A stretch of DNA of 64,000 bases, taken from BQOK01 sp048388525. GTDB lineage: Bacteria > Bacillota > Clostridia > Oscillospirales > Ruminococcaceae. Location: NCBI RefSeq assembly GCF_048388525.1, contig NZ_DBGCTQ010000049.1, positions 97,813-161,812 of the forward strand, read 5' to 3'. A program made the position numbers and the translations under genes. The notes beneath the pieces were generated by a model that had not been told where the DNA came from, did no database searches, and worked only from the letters and a program-made list of their open reading frames with translations. Positions 26,580-34,729 of the stretch are shown piece after piece (the stretch's first letter is position 1; each line of letters starts with the position of its first letter).

Positions 26580-26634
26580 TTTATCAATTAAAAAATATTG
26601 ATAAACGATAAATAATGCTTGCAATTCGATAAAT
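26580..26634 (+). promoter_or_regulatory. Candidate operator array upstream of the DUF2975/XRE operon
   Basis: An inverted repeat TTTATCAAT (26580-26588) / ATTGATAAA (26597-26605) is followed by two direct copies of CGATAAAT at 26606-26613 and 26627-26634, 21 bases (two helical turns) apart, flanking and overlapping the -35 element. The XRE regulator encoded in the operon is the obvious candidate ligand. Confidence 0.55.
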
Positions 26635-26647
26635 GCTATGGTATAGT
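26619..26647 (+). promoter_or_regulatory. Probable promoter of the DUF2975 operon
   Basis: TTGCAA (26619-26624), 17-base spacer, TATAGT (26642-26647), about 30 bases before the DUF2975 start codon. Confidence 0.75.
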
Positions 26648-26677
26648 AGTGCCAGAAACCGAAGGAGGAGCAGGCCT

Positions 26678-27136
26678 ATGTGGAGCGAAAAGAACAGCAT
26701 TGCGCTTTCGCAGATTGCGGTGAAGGTGTTTTTGGTGATTTTGGTGGGGTGCGATGTGGGCGGCTGGTGGCTGGTGGACTGGTTTTTGGATTGGCCCCGC
26801 TACATGCCCATGAACGACCTGGCTCACCGGGTGTTGTTTTTGGCGTCGCTGTACGCGGCCAGCGTGCCGGCCTACTGCATTTTGCTGTGCCTGGCCCGGC
26901 TTTTGGGCAACATCCGTGAGGGACAGGTGTTCATCCCCCAAAACGTGCGGGCGCTGCGCAGCGCGAGCTGGTGCTGCGCGGCGGCGGCGCTGGTGTGCCT
27001 TGCCAGCTGCTTTTACTATATCCCCTTTTTGGCCGTGGCGGTGGCCGCCGCGTTTATGGCGCTGATCATCCGCATTATCAAGAACGTGTTCGAGCAGGCC
27101 ATCGGCATGAAGGCCGAGCTGGACCTGACTGTGTAG
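26678..27136 (+). CDS. DUF2975 membrane protein (YoaS-like)
   Basis: The 152-residue protein has four hydrophobic segments and the DUF2975 signature IREGQVFIPQNVRALRSAS, in which a loop precedes the third helix. The function is not established. It is followed 13 bases later by a small XRE regulator, the same pairing as B. subtilis yoaS-yozG, which suggests that the membrane protein and regulator work together. The ATG at 26678 has AAGGAGGAG upstream; an earlier in-frame ATG at 26633 overlaps the promoter. Confidence 0.9.
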   Translation: MWSEKNSIALSQIAVKVFLVILVGCDVGGWWLVDWFLDWPRYMPMNDLAHRVLFLASLYAASVPAYCILLCLARLLGNIREGQVFIPQNVRALRSASWCCAAAALVCLASCFYYIPFLAVAVAAAFMALIIRIIKNVFEQAIGMKAELDLTV

Positions 27137-27149
27137 GGGGGCGCGGAAT

Positions 27150-27368
27150 ATGCCCATCATCATCAACCTGGACGTGGTCATGGCCCGGCGCAAGATCGGC
27201 GCGGGCGAGCTGGCCGAGAAGGTCGGCATCACGCCGGCGAACCTTTCGATCTTAAAAAACAACAAGGCCAAGGCGGTGCGGTTTTCGACCCTGGCGGCGC
27301 TGTGCCGGGCGCTGGATTGCCAGCCCGCCGACCTGCTGGAATACCTGCCCGGCGAGGAAGAGGAATAA
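27150..27368 (+). CDS. Small XRE/Cro-family regulator (YozG-like)
   Basis: The 72-residue helix-turn-helix protein MPIIINLDVVMARRKIGAGELAEKVGITPANLSILKNNKAKAVRF... has the compact YozG layout, with recognition helix around TPANLSILKN and the family ending CRALDCQPADLLEYLPGEE. It probably autoregulates through the repeats at 26580-26634. It lies between the DUF2975 gene and two further membrane protein genes in one operon. Confidence 0.92.
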   Translation: MPIIINLDVVMARRKIGAGELAEKVGITPANLSILKNNKAKAVRFSTLAALCRALDCQPADLLEYLPGEEEE

Positions 27369-27426
27369 GCGCGGAAAACGAGAGCCGGCGTGCTGCCGGC
27401 CTTTAAAAGAAAAGGAGGCGGAGACC

Positions 27427-27798
27427 ATGGGAGCGGGCTGGCTGAATTTTGGCAGCCTTGTGCTGGGTATCGCGGCCTGGGGGCTGCCGGCGGCGGCGCT
27501 GCTGCTGACGCCGGGAGGCCGGCCGGGGCAGGCGGGCCGGACCTGGTGCGCGGCGGGGAGCCTGGGGGCCTGCGGCGCGGCGCTGTGGCTGCAGATTTTG
27601 TACGGGGCGCATTTGGCAAGGATCCGGGACTGGAGCGCGGTGATGGATACCGCCGAGAGCGCAGCCCTGGTTTCGGGCGTTTTGCTGGCGGGGACCCTGC
27701 TGCTGAACGGCGCCCTGCTTGCCTGGGGCGCGGCGCGGAACGCAAAAAATGCGCAAGAGCGGGGGCCTGGGCGGGTAAACGCACGCCCTGCCCGTTGA
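27427..27798 (+). CDS. Membrane protein of unknown function, operon partner of DUF4173 protein
   Basis: This 123-residue protein has three hydrophobic segments (about residues 8-28, 40-60 and 78-100) and no motif that I recognise. AAAAGGAGG lies before the ATG at good spacing. It is placed between the XRE regulator and the DUF4173 gene with short gaps, so it is probably part of the same envelope-related operon. Confidence 0.75.
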   Translation: MGAGWLNFGSLVLGIAAWGLPAAALLLTPGGRPGQAGRTWCAAGSLGACGAALWLQILYGAHLARIRDWSAVMDTAESAALVSGVLLAGTLLLNGALLAWGAARNAKNAQERGPGRVNARPAR

Positions 27799-27842
27799 AT
27801 AAGTAATAAGGCCGGACCGGCCGTAAAGTGAGGAAACTGAAT

Positions 27843-29456
27843 ATGGAAAACAAGCCTTTGGAGGGCAAAAGCTGCCCCCCTTGTTCCAGTGCGCCCAAAA
27901 CGGGGGCGCAGGAGACCTTGGATAGGGCGCAGGAGCGCGGCGGCACGGCCGGCAACGCGGCGGGCGCGGCGCGGCCGCCGGAAGGGCAGCCCATTGCCAG
28001 GTATGGGCCGGGGGCCCAGACGGCGCCGGAGCCGTTCACGGCCACATGGGTGCAGGGCGCCGGGGCGGCGCTGACCTACCTGCTGGGCTGGTTTTATATG
28101 CGCTGGCTGCTGGCGAACGGCGACTGGGGCGAGCCGGGCCGCTTTGGCGGCTGGGCGTTGGCGGTGTTCTGCCTGGCCTTTTTCGGCGGGGTGGAGCTGC
28201 TGCTGCGGGCCGCGGGCCGCAGGGCCAGCGCCGAGAGCTGGCTTTGGATGGGCTTTTGCGGTCTGCTGGCCGCGGACATCACCGCCAAGAGCTTTTTGTT
28301 TTGGGATTCGGGAAGCCTGTTTTGGTGGGAGATGTGGGCGCTGCACGGCGCGGCGGCCTATTGGGTGGTGTGCCGGGCGGGGCTGCTGACCGAGGGCGGC
28401 ACCGGCCCCTTTGCGGCGCTGGACGCGCTGCGCGCGCTGGTGGCGTACCCCTTCGGGCAGTTCTTTTTGCGGGTGCGGGTGGTGTGGCACGGGCTGAAAA
28501 AAGCGGTGCGCCGCCTGCGGGGGCACCGCTTTAAAAAGAACACCGCCTTTTGGGTGACCCTGGCGGTGGCTCTGCCGCTGCTGCTGGCGGCGGCGGTGCT
28601 GCTGGCCGGGGCGGACCAGGGCTTTGGCCGGCTGCTGGGCGATCTGCTGCACTGGCTGGAGCTGATCGAGCTGCCGGAGTGGCTGTGGCAGAACTTCTGG
28701 TATTTCGTGGTGGGCCTGCCGGTGGGCGCTTACCTGTTCGGGCTGATCGGCGGCGCGCTGCGGGCGGCCCCCCGGCCGGAGCGCGGGGCCCGGCTGCGCG
28801 GGCGGGCCGAGGCGCTGCGCGCCGCGCCCGAGGGGGCGCTGGCGGTGGCGATGGCCGCGTTTTTGGCCCTGTATCTGTTGTTTTTCGGGGTGCAGGCCAG
28901 CTACCTGCTGGGAGGGTTCACAGGGCGACTGCCCGTGGGGTTTACCGCGGCCGGGTACGCGCGGCAGGGTTTTTTTGAGCTGTGCGCCATCGTGGTGCTG
29001 AATTTTGGGCTGCTGGTGCTGACCGCAAAGCTGGCCCGCCGCCCGGTGCGGCAAAGCCCTGCACTAAAAGCGCTGAGCCTTTGCCTTTGCGGGGCGAACC
29101 TGCTCTTCGCGGCGGTGAGCTTTTCCAAGCTGTATCTGTATATCAGCCGGTTTGGCCTGACCCCACGGCGGGTGATGTCCAGCTGGTTTACCCTGGTGCT
29201 GGCGGTGCTGACCGTGCTGGCCGCCCTCTCGATCCTGCGGCCGTTCCGGGCCGTGCGGGCCGGGGTGATCGCCTTCTGCGGGCTGTTTTTGCTGTTGTGC
29301 CTGTGCCAGCCGGATCTGCTGATCCACAAGGCGAACCGGCAGCTTTACCGCGCGGGGATCCTGCAGGAACTGGACGAGGGCTTTTATCACCCCAAATATA
29401 TAAGCACGGCCGGGGAGGAAGCGGAACAGGCCATAAACGGAATGTTTGAAAAATAA
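27843..29456 (+). CDS. DUF4173-like multi-pass membrane protein
   Basis: The 537-residue protein begins with about 65 soluble residues rich in Pro, Gly and Ala and then has roughly 11-12 hydrophobic helices. The motif FFGVQASYLLGG...GFTAAGYARQGFFEL near residues 345-385 matches what I recall of DUF4173, a family of unknown role. I chose the ATG at 27843 because GAGG lies 9 bases upstream; a GTG at 27828 lacks a site. It is the last gene of the DUF2975/XRE operon and ends at a bidirectional terminator. Confidence 0.85.
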   Translation: MENKPLEGKSCPPCSSAPKTGAQETLDRAQERGGTAGNAAGAARPPEGQPIARYGPGAQTAPEPFTATWVQGAGAALTYLLGWFYMRWLLANGDWGEPGRFGGWALAVFCLAFFGGVELLLRAAGRRASAESWLWMGFCGLLAADITAKSFLFWDSGSLFWWEMWALHGAAAYWVVCRAGLLTEGGTGPFAALDALRALVAYPFGQFFLRVRVVWHGLKKAVRRLRGHRFKKNTAFWVTLAVALPLLLAAAVLLAGADQGFGRLLGDLLHWLELIELPEWLWQNFWYFVVGLPVGAYLFGLIGGALRAAPRPERGARLRGRAEALRAAPEGALAVAMAAFLALYLLFFGVQASYLLGGFTGRLPVGFTAAGYARQGFFELCAIVVLNFGLLVLTAKLARRPVRQSPALKALSLCLCGANLLFAAVSFSKLYLYISRFGLTPRRVMSSWFTLVLAVLTVLAALSILRPFRAVRAGVIAFCGLFLLLCLCQPDLLIHKANRQLYRAGILQELDEGFYHPKYISTAGEEAEQAINGMFEK

Positions 29457-29465
29457 ACTCCCTCC

Positions 29466-29510
29466 AAAACAGGGGCGCGTACCTTTTGCCAAGGCACGCG
29501 CCCCTGTTTT
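29466..29510. terminator. Bidirectional terminator between DUF4173 and esterase genes
   Basis: AAAACAGGGGCGCGT (29466-29480) pairs perfectly with ACGCGCCCCTGTTTT (29496-29510). A tracts and T tracts on both sides serve both converging genes. Confidence 0.88.
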
Positions 29511-29515
29511 GAGAA

Positions 29516-30289
29516 TCAGCCAAAGGAGAGCTTGTCCGGGCCGAGGAAATGGTCCAGGGCTGTTTGCAGCAACTTGCCCCACACATCCCAGGTGTGGCCG
29601 CCGGGGCAGGGGCAGAATTCGTGGGCGACGCCCCGGCGGTTGAGCGCCCGGTGCATTTGCAGGTTCATGGGCCACAGCCGGTCGGAGGTGCCGCAGCCCA
29701 CAAAGAGGCGGGGCAGCGCGGCGGGATCGGCGGCCCCGAGCAGGGCAAACAGATCCTCGGTGGCGGGGACCTGTTCGCCGGACCCGAATACGGCGGCGGC
29801 CTCGCCGGCGCGCAGGCCGCCGGAGGCCTGCCTGCGGTGCAGAAAGTCGTTGGCGTCCATCACGGCGGAGAAGGCGGCCGCGCCCGCATATTGGTCCGGG
29901 CGGCGCAGCGCGCATTTCAGGGCGCCGTAGCCGCCCATGGAATTGCCCATGACAAAATTTTGTTCCCGCGCGCCGGAAAGGCCGAACATGCGCCGGCAGA
30001 AGGCGGGCAGCTCCTCGCTTACATAGGTGAAATAGGCCGGGCCGGCGGCCATGTCGGTGTAAAAGCTGCGCTGCACCTCGGGCATGACGACCACCGCCTG
30101 CTTGAGCCGGGCGTACCACTCGAGGCCCGTGTAGCGCTGCCAGGCGGTGCTGTCGTCGGTGAGGCCGTGCAGCAGCCAGACCACCGGGGCGCCGGCGGGG
30201 GAAAAACCGTCTTCGGCGGGAAGGATCGCGCAGAACTGGGTCGCCATGCCCAGAGCCTCGCTGCGGAAATCACATTGAATAAAAGCCAT
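29516..30289 (-). CDS. Alpha/beta-hydrolase esterase (esterase D / tributyrin esterase-like)
   Basis: The 257-residue cytoplasmic hydrolase has the oxyanion region WLLHGLTDDSTAWQR near residue 42 and the nucleophile elbow GNSMGGYGALK with Ser117. A likely acid residue is in CGTSDRLWP and a catalytic His in PGGHTWDVW near 237. This pattern matches the putative esterase (esterase D/FrmB/EstA) family, which cleaves short acyl esters. GGGGGCGG precedes the ATG. It converges with the DUF4173 gene and diverges from the membrane glycosyltransferase-like pair. Confidence 0.9.
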   Translation of the reverse strand: MAFIQCDFRSEALGMATQFCAILPAEDGFSPAGAPVVWLLHGLTDDSTAWQRYTGLEWYARLKQAVVVMPEVQRSFYTDMAAGPAYFTYVSEELPAFCRRMFGLSGAREQNFVMGNSMGGYGALKCALRRPDQYAGAAAFSAVMDANDFLHRRQASGGLRAGEAAAVFGSGEQVPATEDLFALLGAADPAALPRLFVGCGTSDRLWPMNLQMHRALNRRGVAHEFCPCPGGHTWDVWGKLLQTALDHFLGPDKLSFG

Positions 30290-30317
30290 AACGGCCGCCC
30301 CCTTTTACATTTTTTTC

Positions 30318-30356
30318 ATTATAGCACATCCTGCGCCCACAGGGATATGCTATACT
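30318..30356. promoter_or_regulatory. Divergent promoter region: esterase (-) and membrane protein operon (+)
   Basis: A perfect minus-strand TATAAT (30323-30318) and a plus-strand TATACT (30351-30356) lie 28 bases apart. Neither has a convincing -35 element, so activator dependence or mutual interference is possible. Confidence 0.5.
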
Positions 30357-30379
30357 ATTGAAAAAAGGAGGCGCTGCCT

Positions 30380-31567
30380 ATGCCGAGAGCCCGTTTTACA
30401 AAGCAGCACGCCGCTGCCCTGGTGGGCGGCCTTGGCCTGCTGGCCCTTGCGCTGCTGTTTTACCATTCGCTGGCGGGCGGCACCCTGCTGGCCGAAAACG
30501 TATATGACAGCTACCTTTTGCAGGCGCAGAACTGGCTGGCCGGGCGCATGGACATTGCGGACGGCGCGAGCCGCCCCTGGCTGGAGCTGGCGGTTTTTGA
30601 GGGGCGGTATTACCTGTCGTTCCCGCCGGTGCCCTCGGTGCTGGCGCTGCCTTGGGCGGCGCTGGGCCTGAGCGCCGGTAACCTGACCCAGGCCGTGTAC
30701 GCCCTGGTGGCGCTGGCGGGGGTCTACCTGTGCTTTTGGCAGCAGAAATACAGCCCGGCGGCCTGCGGCTTTTGGGCCGTGTTCGCCACTGTGGGCTCCA
30801 ACTTTTTGTGGATGGCCTGCTATGGTGGCGTGTGGATGGAGGCCCAGGCGCTGAACTTGTGCTTTGCGGTCTGGGGAATCTTTTTTTACCTGCGCCGGCA
30901 GGAGGTGCCAGCCTTTTTTCTGCTGGCGGCGGCGGTGGGGTGCCGCCCCTTCACCGCCCTGCTGGCGGTGGTACTGTTTTTGCGCCCCCTGTTTGAGTGT
31001 GGGAGGCAAAGGCGGTGGGGCCGCCTGGCGGCGGTGAGCGCGCTGCCCCTGGCGGCGGCCGTGACCCTGGGGTGGTACAACTGGGCTCGCTTTGGCTCGC
31101 CCTTAGAGTTTGGGCGCGCCTATCTGCCCGAATTTGCCCGTGAGGGATATGCGCAATTCAGCTTGACCTATTTGGCGCAGAATCTGAAAAATCTATTGAG
31201 ACCTGTAACGCTGGACACGGCGCTGGATCTGAAATTTCCGATGTTCGACGGCTTTTTGCCCGTTGCGGTAACGCCATTGTTTCTGGTGTGGGGCGCGGGG
31301 CAGGTGCGCGCAGTGCGGAAAAAGAGCTTTGAGCTGCGGGACGGTATTTTGCTGGCGGGCCTTGTGTTCACACTGCTGGGGCTGTGCACGCACCGCACCT
31401 TTGGCGGCTGGCAGTTCGGGGCCCGGTATACGATGGATCTTGTGCCCTGGGCGCTGCTGTTTTTTCTGCGGCATCCCCCGGCCGAACCGGGCCCAGGTGC
31501 GCGCTGGTTGTGCGCAGCGGGAATGTTGTTCAATTTTTATGGGGCAGTGTATCTGCTGAGCCACTGA
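30380..31567 (+). CDS. GT-C-like polytopic membrane protein
   Basis: The 395-residue protein has about nine to ten hydrophobic helices. An acidic loop after helix 1 (ENVYDSYLLQAQNWLAGRMD) resembles the first extracytoplasmic loop of lipid-linked-sugar glycosyltransferases of the GT-C fold, and FGGWQFGARY near the C-terminus recalls PMT-like proteins. The assignment is from topology and loop composition only. AAAAAAGGAGG precedes the ATG. The next gene is another GT-C-like protein 22 bases downstream. Confidence 0.7.
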   Translation: MPRARFTKQHAAALVGGLGLLALALLFYHSLAGGTLLAENVYDSYLLQAQNWLAGRMDIADGASRPWLELAVFEGRYYLSFPPVPSVLALPWAALGLSAGNLTQAVYALVALAGVYLCFWQQKYSPAACGFWAVFATVGSNFLWMACYGGVWMEAQALNLCFAVWGIFFYLRRQEVPAFFLLAAAVGCRPFTALLAVVLFLRPLFECGRQRRWGRLAAVSALPLAAAVTLGWYNWARFGSPLEFGRAYLPEFAREGYAQFSLTYLAQNLKNLLRPVTLDTALDLKFPMFDGFLPVAVTPLFLVWGAGQVRAVRKKSFELRDGILLAGLVFTLLGLCTHRTFGGWQFGARYTMDLVPWALLFFLRHPPAEPGPGARWLCAAGMLFNFYGAVYLLSH

Positions 31568-31589
31568 AAAAACGAAGGGGGACGGTGGA

Positions 31590-32843
31590 TTGGATATACT
31601 GCAAGCGGTGCTGCCGGGAGTGGCCGCGGCACTGTTTTTATGGGGTGCAGCAGTTTGCGTGCGGCGTTTGTTTTGGCCCGACCCGGAAGGACCCGCGCCC
31701 AGCCCGGCGTGCAAGGGGGAATATGTGCGGGTGCTGGCAGCCTGCCTGTGCGCCGGACTTTGTTTTATAACGCTGTTCAGCGTTTGTGCCCTGTGGCAAT
31801 ACCCCGGACAGGGACTGGCAGCGGCAGTGCAGCGCTTTTTCGGGCAGAATATCGACTCGAACAGTTATGTGGGACTGGCACAATATGGCTATGGAACCGG
31901 CAGCAGCGAGCTGTGGCCGGAGCAGACGGTCCAGATTGTGTTTTTTCCGCTTTTTCCGGCGTTGCTGCGAGTTGTGTCGCTGGGGGGCAGGCTGCCGCTG
32001 CACTTGGCCGGCTTTTTGCTGCAGATTCCCCTGTTTTGCTGGGCGGGCACAGCGCTCTACGCCCTGCTGCGCCGCAATTACGGCCCGGGCGCGGCCCGCT
32101 GGGCCCTGGCTTTTTTGCTTGTGGCTCCCGGGGCTTTCTTCTTTTTTACTCCCATGACCGAGAGCTTGTTCCTGGCGCTTTCTGTAAGTTTTTTCCTGGC
32201 GCTGGAAAAGGACCGGCCGGCCGCCGCCGGCTGGCTGGGCCTGCTGGCCGCCCTGTGCCGCAGCCCCGGCGCGTTGCTGGCCGGAGCGGCAGCGGCGTGG
32301 TACATCCTGTGCTGGCGGCGGGAAAAAAGCGCCCCCCGGCCGGCTGCGCTGTGGCCGGTGGCAGCCCCGGCCCTGGGTCTGGGAATGTATCTTTTGCTGA
32401 ACTGGAGGGTGTACGGAAACTGGTTTCAGTTTGCCGTGTATCAAAAAGAGCATTGGCACCAGGGACCCGGTTTTTTTACCGATACGGTGCGGTATCACCT
32501 GGGTTATTTCGCCTCCTGGTGGGCGGGGGGAAACCGGGCGGGAGCGCTATTTATCAGCCTGGCAGCGGTGTGCACCATTCTGTGCAGCCTGGCACTGCTG
32601 ACCCTGACCGCCAAAAAGCTGGCGGTGCATCATCTGGCATATGGGCTGGCTTATTTGGCTTTTACCATGGGGGCGACCTGGCTGCTCAGCGCGCCCCGCT
32701 ATGCCGAGGGCCTGTTCCTTTTGCCCGCGGCCCTGGCGCTGACCGCAAGACGCAGAGGGACCCGCTGGCTGGTCCTTGCGGTGCTCACGGTGCTGGGCGC
32801 TGTTTATACGGTGGAGTTCATCCGGCATGGGCCCATCTACTGA
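31590..32843 (+). CDS. PIG-V/Gpi18-like membrane mannosyltransferase family protein
   Basis: The 417-residue protein has about nine to ten helices. The first loop contains SYVGLAQYGYG and PLFPALLRVV, and a later block reads APGAFFFFTPMTESLFLALS. Together they match the bacterial PIG-V/Gpi18-like group, which transfers hexoses from polyprenyl-phosphate donors outside the membrane. The acceptor is unknown. The start is TTG with GAAGGGGGA upstream. It follows the related gene at 30380 and ends at a very strong terminator. Confidence 0.78.
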   Translation: MDILQAVLPGVAAALFLWGAAVCVRRLFWPDPEGPAPSPACKGEYVRVLAACLCAGLCFITLFSVCALWQYPGQGLAAAVQRFFGQNIDSNSYVGLAQYGYGTGSSELWPEQTVQIVFFPLFPALLRVVSLGGRLPLHLAGFLLQIPLFCWAGTALYALLRRNYGPGAARWALAFLLVAPGAFFFFTPMTESLFLALSVSFFLALEKDRPAAAGWLGLLAALCRSPGALLAGAAAAWYILCWRREKSAPRPAALWPVAAPALGLGMYLLLNWRVYGNWFQFAVYQKEHWHQGPGFFTDTVRYHLGYFASWWAGGNRAGALFISLAAVCTILCSLALLTLTAKKLAVHHLAYGLAYLAFTMGATWLLSAPRYAEGLFLLPAALALTARRRGTRWLVLAVLTVLGAVYTVEFIRHGPIY

Positions 32844-32849
32844 GGGGGT

Positions 32850-32897
32850 GCAGACAAAGAAACGCCCGGGCAGGCGCCCGGGCGTTTCTTTGTCTGC
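32850..32897. terminator. Bidirectional terminator with 22-base perfect arms
   Basis: Perfect 22-base arms (32850-32871 and 32876-32897) around AGGC. The stem base is CGCCCGGGC with AAAGAAA on the left and TTTCTTT on the right. It separates the converging PIG-V-like and Nudix genes. Confidence 0.9.
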
Positions 32898-32920
32898 CTG
32901 ATCCAGCTGCTTGAGAAAAA

Positions 32921-33472
32921 TCATTCGGCCGCCTTTTCTCGTTCACGCAGGGTTTTGATCTTGAGCAGAGCGGCGATGGTCTTGCCATCCTTGATCTCGC
33001 CGGTGAATACCATGTCCACCGCGGTTTCAAAGGGGACCTTTTCGGGGGTGAGGAACTCGTCTTCGTCCAGGTGCATGGCGCAGGGGGAAAGATCGGTGGC
33101 AAGCCAGGTGTAGATGATCTCGCTGCAATAGCCCACCGTGGGATAAAAGGCCCCCAGGTCGGTGTAGCGGCGGGCGATGAGACCGCACTCCTCGCCCAGC
33201 TCCCGCTGGGCGGCCTCGAAGGGGTCCTCGCCGGGCTCCAGCTTGCCCGCAGGCAGCTCCCACAGCTCCTCGCCGAAGGCGTAGCGGAACTGCCGCACAA
33301 GATACACCTCGTCCTGCCCGGTGAGGGCCGCCACGCAGGCCCCGCCGTGATGGTGCACGATCTCCCGCACCGAGGTCTGGCCGTTTTCCAGCTCCACCTG
33401 GTCGCGGGTGACGGTGAATACTTTGCCCCCGTAAACTGTTTCGCGGGAGAGAGTGCGCTCAAAATGGCTCAT
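32921..33472 (-). CDS. Nudix hydrolase, ADP-ribose pyrophosphatase type
   Basis: The 183-residue enzyme has the Nudix box GKLEPGEDPFEAAQRELGEECGL near residues 75-97 (G-x5-E-x7-REL-x-EE-x-G-L), which coordinates Mg2+. The flanks (VREIVHHHGGACVAAL, VYLVRQFRYAFGEELWELPAG) are typical of ADP-ribose pyrophosphatase (NudF/YqkG), which cleaves ADP-ribose to AMP and ribose 5-phosphate. Its ATG overlaps the TGA of the CorC-like gene (ATGA), so the two are coupled. Confidence 0.93.
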   Translation of the reverse strand: MSHFERTLSRETVYGGKVFTVTRDQVELENGQTSVREIVHHHGGACVAALTGQDEVYLVRQFRYAFGEELWELPAGKLEPGEDPFEAAQRELGEECGLIARRYTDLGAFYPTVGYCSEIIYTWLATDLSPCAMHLDEDEFLTPEKVPFETAVDMVFTGEIKDGKTIAALLKIKTLREREKAAE

Positions 33473-34422
33473 GTGTGCCCCTGCCTTTCCGGGGATTTGC
33501 CGCCCGCCGCGCTTTGCGCCCGGATGCAGCGCACCCGGTGGATGCGCCGCTCGCCGGCTTTTACCACCGTGAAGGTGAGCCCGCCCCAGCTGACGCTGGC
33601 GGCCTCGCCCTGGGCGGGGATGCGGCCCAGCTTGTCGGCAATCAGGCCGCCCACCGTGTCGAACTCCTCGTTTTCGCCGCGCCCGGGGCATTCCAGGCCG
33701 AAGGCCTCGAACACGTCCTCCAGATCCAGCGCGCCGTCGGCCAGAAAACCGTCGCCGTCCGGCGAGAGCTCGGCCTCTTCGTCGTCGTATTCATCCTGGA
33801 TGTCGCCCACGATCTCCTCCAGGATGTCCTCCATGCTCACTAGGCCCGCGGTGCCGCCGTATTCGTCGACCACGATGGCCAGCAGGGTGTGCTGGTTTTT
33901 AAAGTCCAGCAGCAGCTGGCTGGCGGGGCGGCTCTCGGGCACGTAGATGGCCCGGCGGCAAAAGCGGCGCACTGGGCTTTCCAGGCCGTCCGGCTCGTCG
34001 AAGAGGGCCAGCAGGTCCTTGACGTACAAAACGCCCACCACCTCGTCCACCGTTTTGCGGTAGAGGGGCAGCCGGCTGTTGCCGCTTGCAAGGGCCGCCG
34101 CGATCACCTCGCGGCAGGTGGCGCTTTCTTCCACGGCTACCATGTCCATGCGGTGGGTCATGATGTCGCCCGCAGTCACATCGGCCAGTTCGATGATGTT
34201 GTTGATCATCTCTTTCTGGCTGGAATCGATCAGGTCCTGCTGGTCGGCGTCGTCGACCAGTTCGTACAGGTCCTCTTCGGTCACCGGGTCGGCGCCGCCG
34301 AGCCTTGCCAGCCAGCGGGGCGCCCGTTTGAGCCTGCGGGCCGCAAGCCAGCCCAGGACAAGGCCGATCGCCAGAGCCGCCAGGGCGGCGCCGAGGGCGA
34401 TCAGTAGGCCGGTCGTATCCAT
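33469..34422 (-). CDS. CorC/HlyC-like CBS-domain protein with one N-terminal membrane helix
   Basis: The 317-residue protein starts with a single hydrophobic helix (residues 5-30). Two CBS motifs follow (DIMTHRMDMVAVEESATCREVI and a second ending VVDEYGGTAGLVSMEDILEEIVGDIQDE), then a C-terminal CorC_HlyC domain (DTVGGLIADKLGRIP). It lacks the four-helix DUF21 transmembrane domain of full CNNM/CorB exporters, so it resembles cytosol-facing CorC. The family is linked to Mg2+/Co2+ homeostasis. GGGAGAAA precedes the ATG. Confidence 0.9.
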   Translation of the reverse strand: MDTTGLLIALGAALAALAIGLVLGWLAARRLKRAPRWLARLGGADPVTEEDLYELVDDADQQDLIDSSQKEMINNIIELADVTAGDIMTHRMDMVAVEESATCREVIAAALASGNSRLPLYRKTVDEVVGVLYVKDLLALFDEPDGLESPVRRFCRRAIYVPESRPASQLLLDFKNQHTLLAIVVDEYGGTAGLVSMEDILEEIVGDIQDEYDDEEAELSPDGDGFLADGALDLEDVFEAFGLECPGRGENEEFDTVGGLIADKLGRIPAQGEAASVSWGGLTFTVVKAGERRIHRVRCIRAQSAAGGKSPERQGHT

Positions 34423-34477
34423 GTGTTTCTCCCATTACCCGCCCCTTGCGGAGCTGTTCTTACAATATCATAAATAT

Positions 34478-34506
34478 ACTATACGGTCTCTCCCCCGGCT
34501 TGTCAA
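34478..34506 (-). promoter_or_regulatory. Probable sigma-A promoter of the corC-like/nudix operon
   Basis: On the minus strand a perfect TTGACA (34506-34501), 17-base spacer and TATAGT (34483-34478). Confidence 0.85.
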
Positions 34507-34623
34507 ACCCGGGTTTGGGGCAAAAAACAGGCTTTTGGGGCGAAAAGGAAGGGCAGGCAGGAACTGGCGCGGTAAATTGCCCGATAAAAGCCCCGCACGG
34601 CGCAAAAAGCCCGGCGAAGGTGG
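34507..34623. other. Intergenic spacer between divergent promoters
   Basis: The stretch between the divergent corC-like and nifJ promoters shows only purine-rich sequence; I found no frame, hairpin with a T tract or clear operator dyad. Confidence 0.4.
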
Positions 34624-34652
34624 TTTACATCCGCGGACACTTTTGTTAAAAT
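34624..34652 (+). promoter_or_regulatory. Probable promoter of nifJ
   Basis: TTTACA (34624-34629), 17-base spacer, TAAAAT (34647-34652), leaving a leader of about 70 bases before the nifJ ATG. Confidence 0.7.
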
Positions 34653-34729
34653 AGAACATAGGTAATAGCGCCCATTCCCCCACCTGGAGGGAGCGACGTT
34701 AAATACTGATAAGTTATGGAGGAAGAAAA

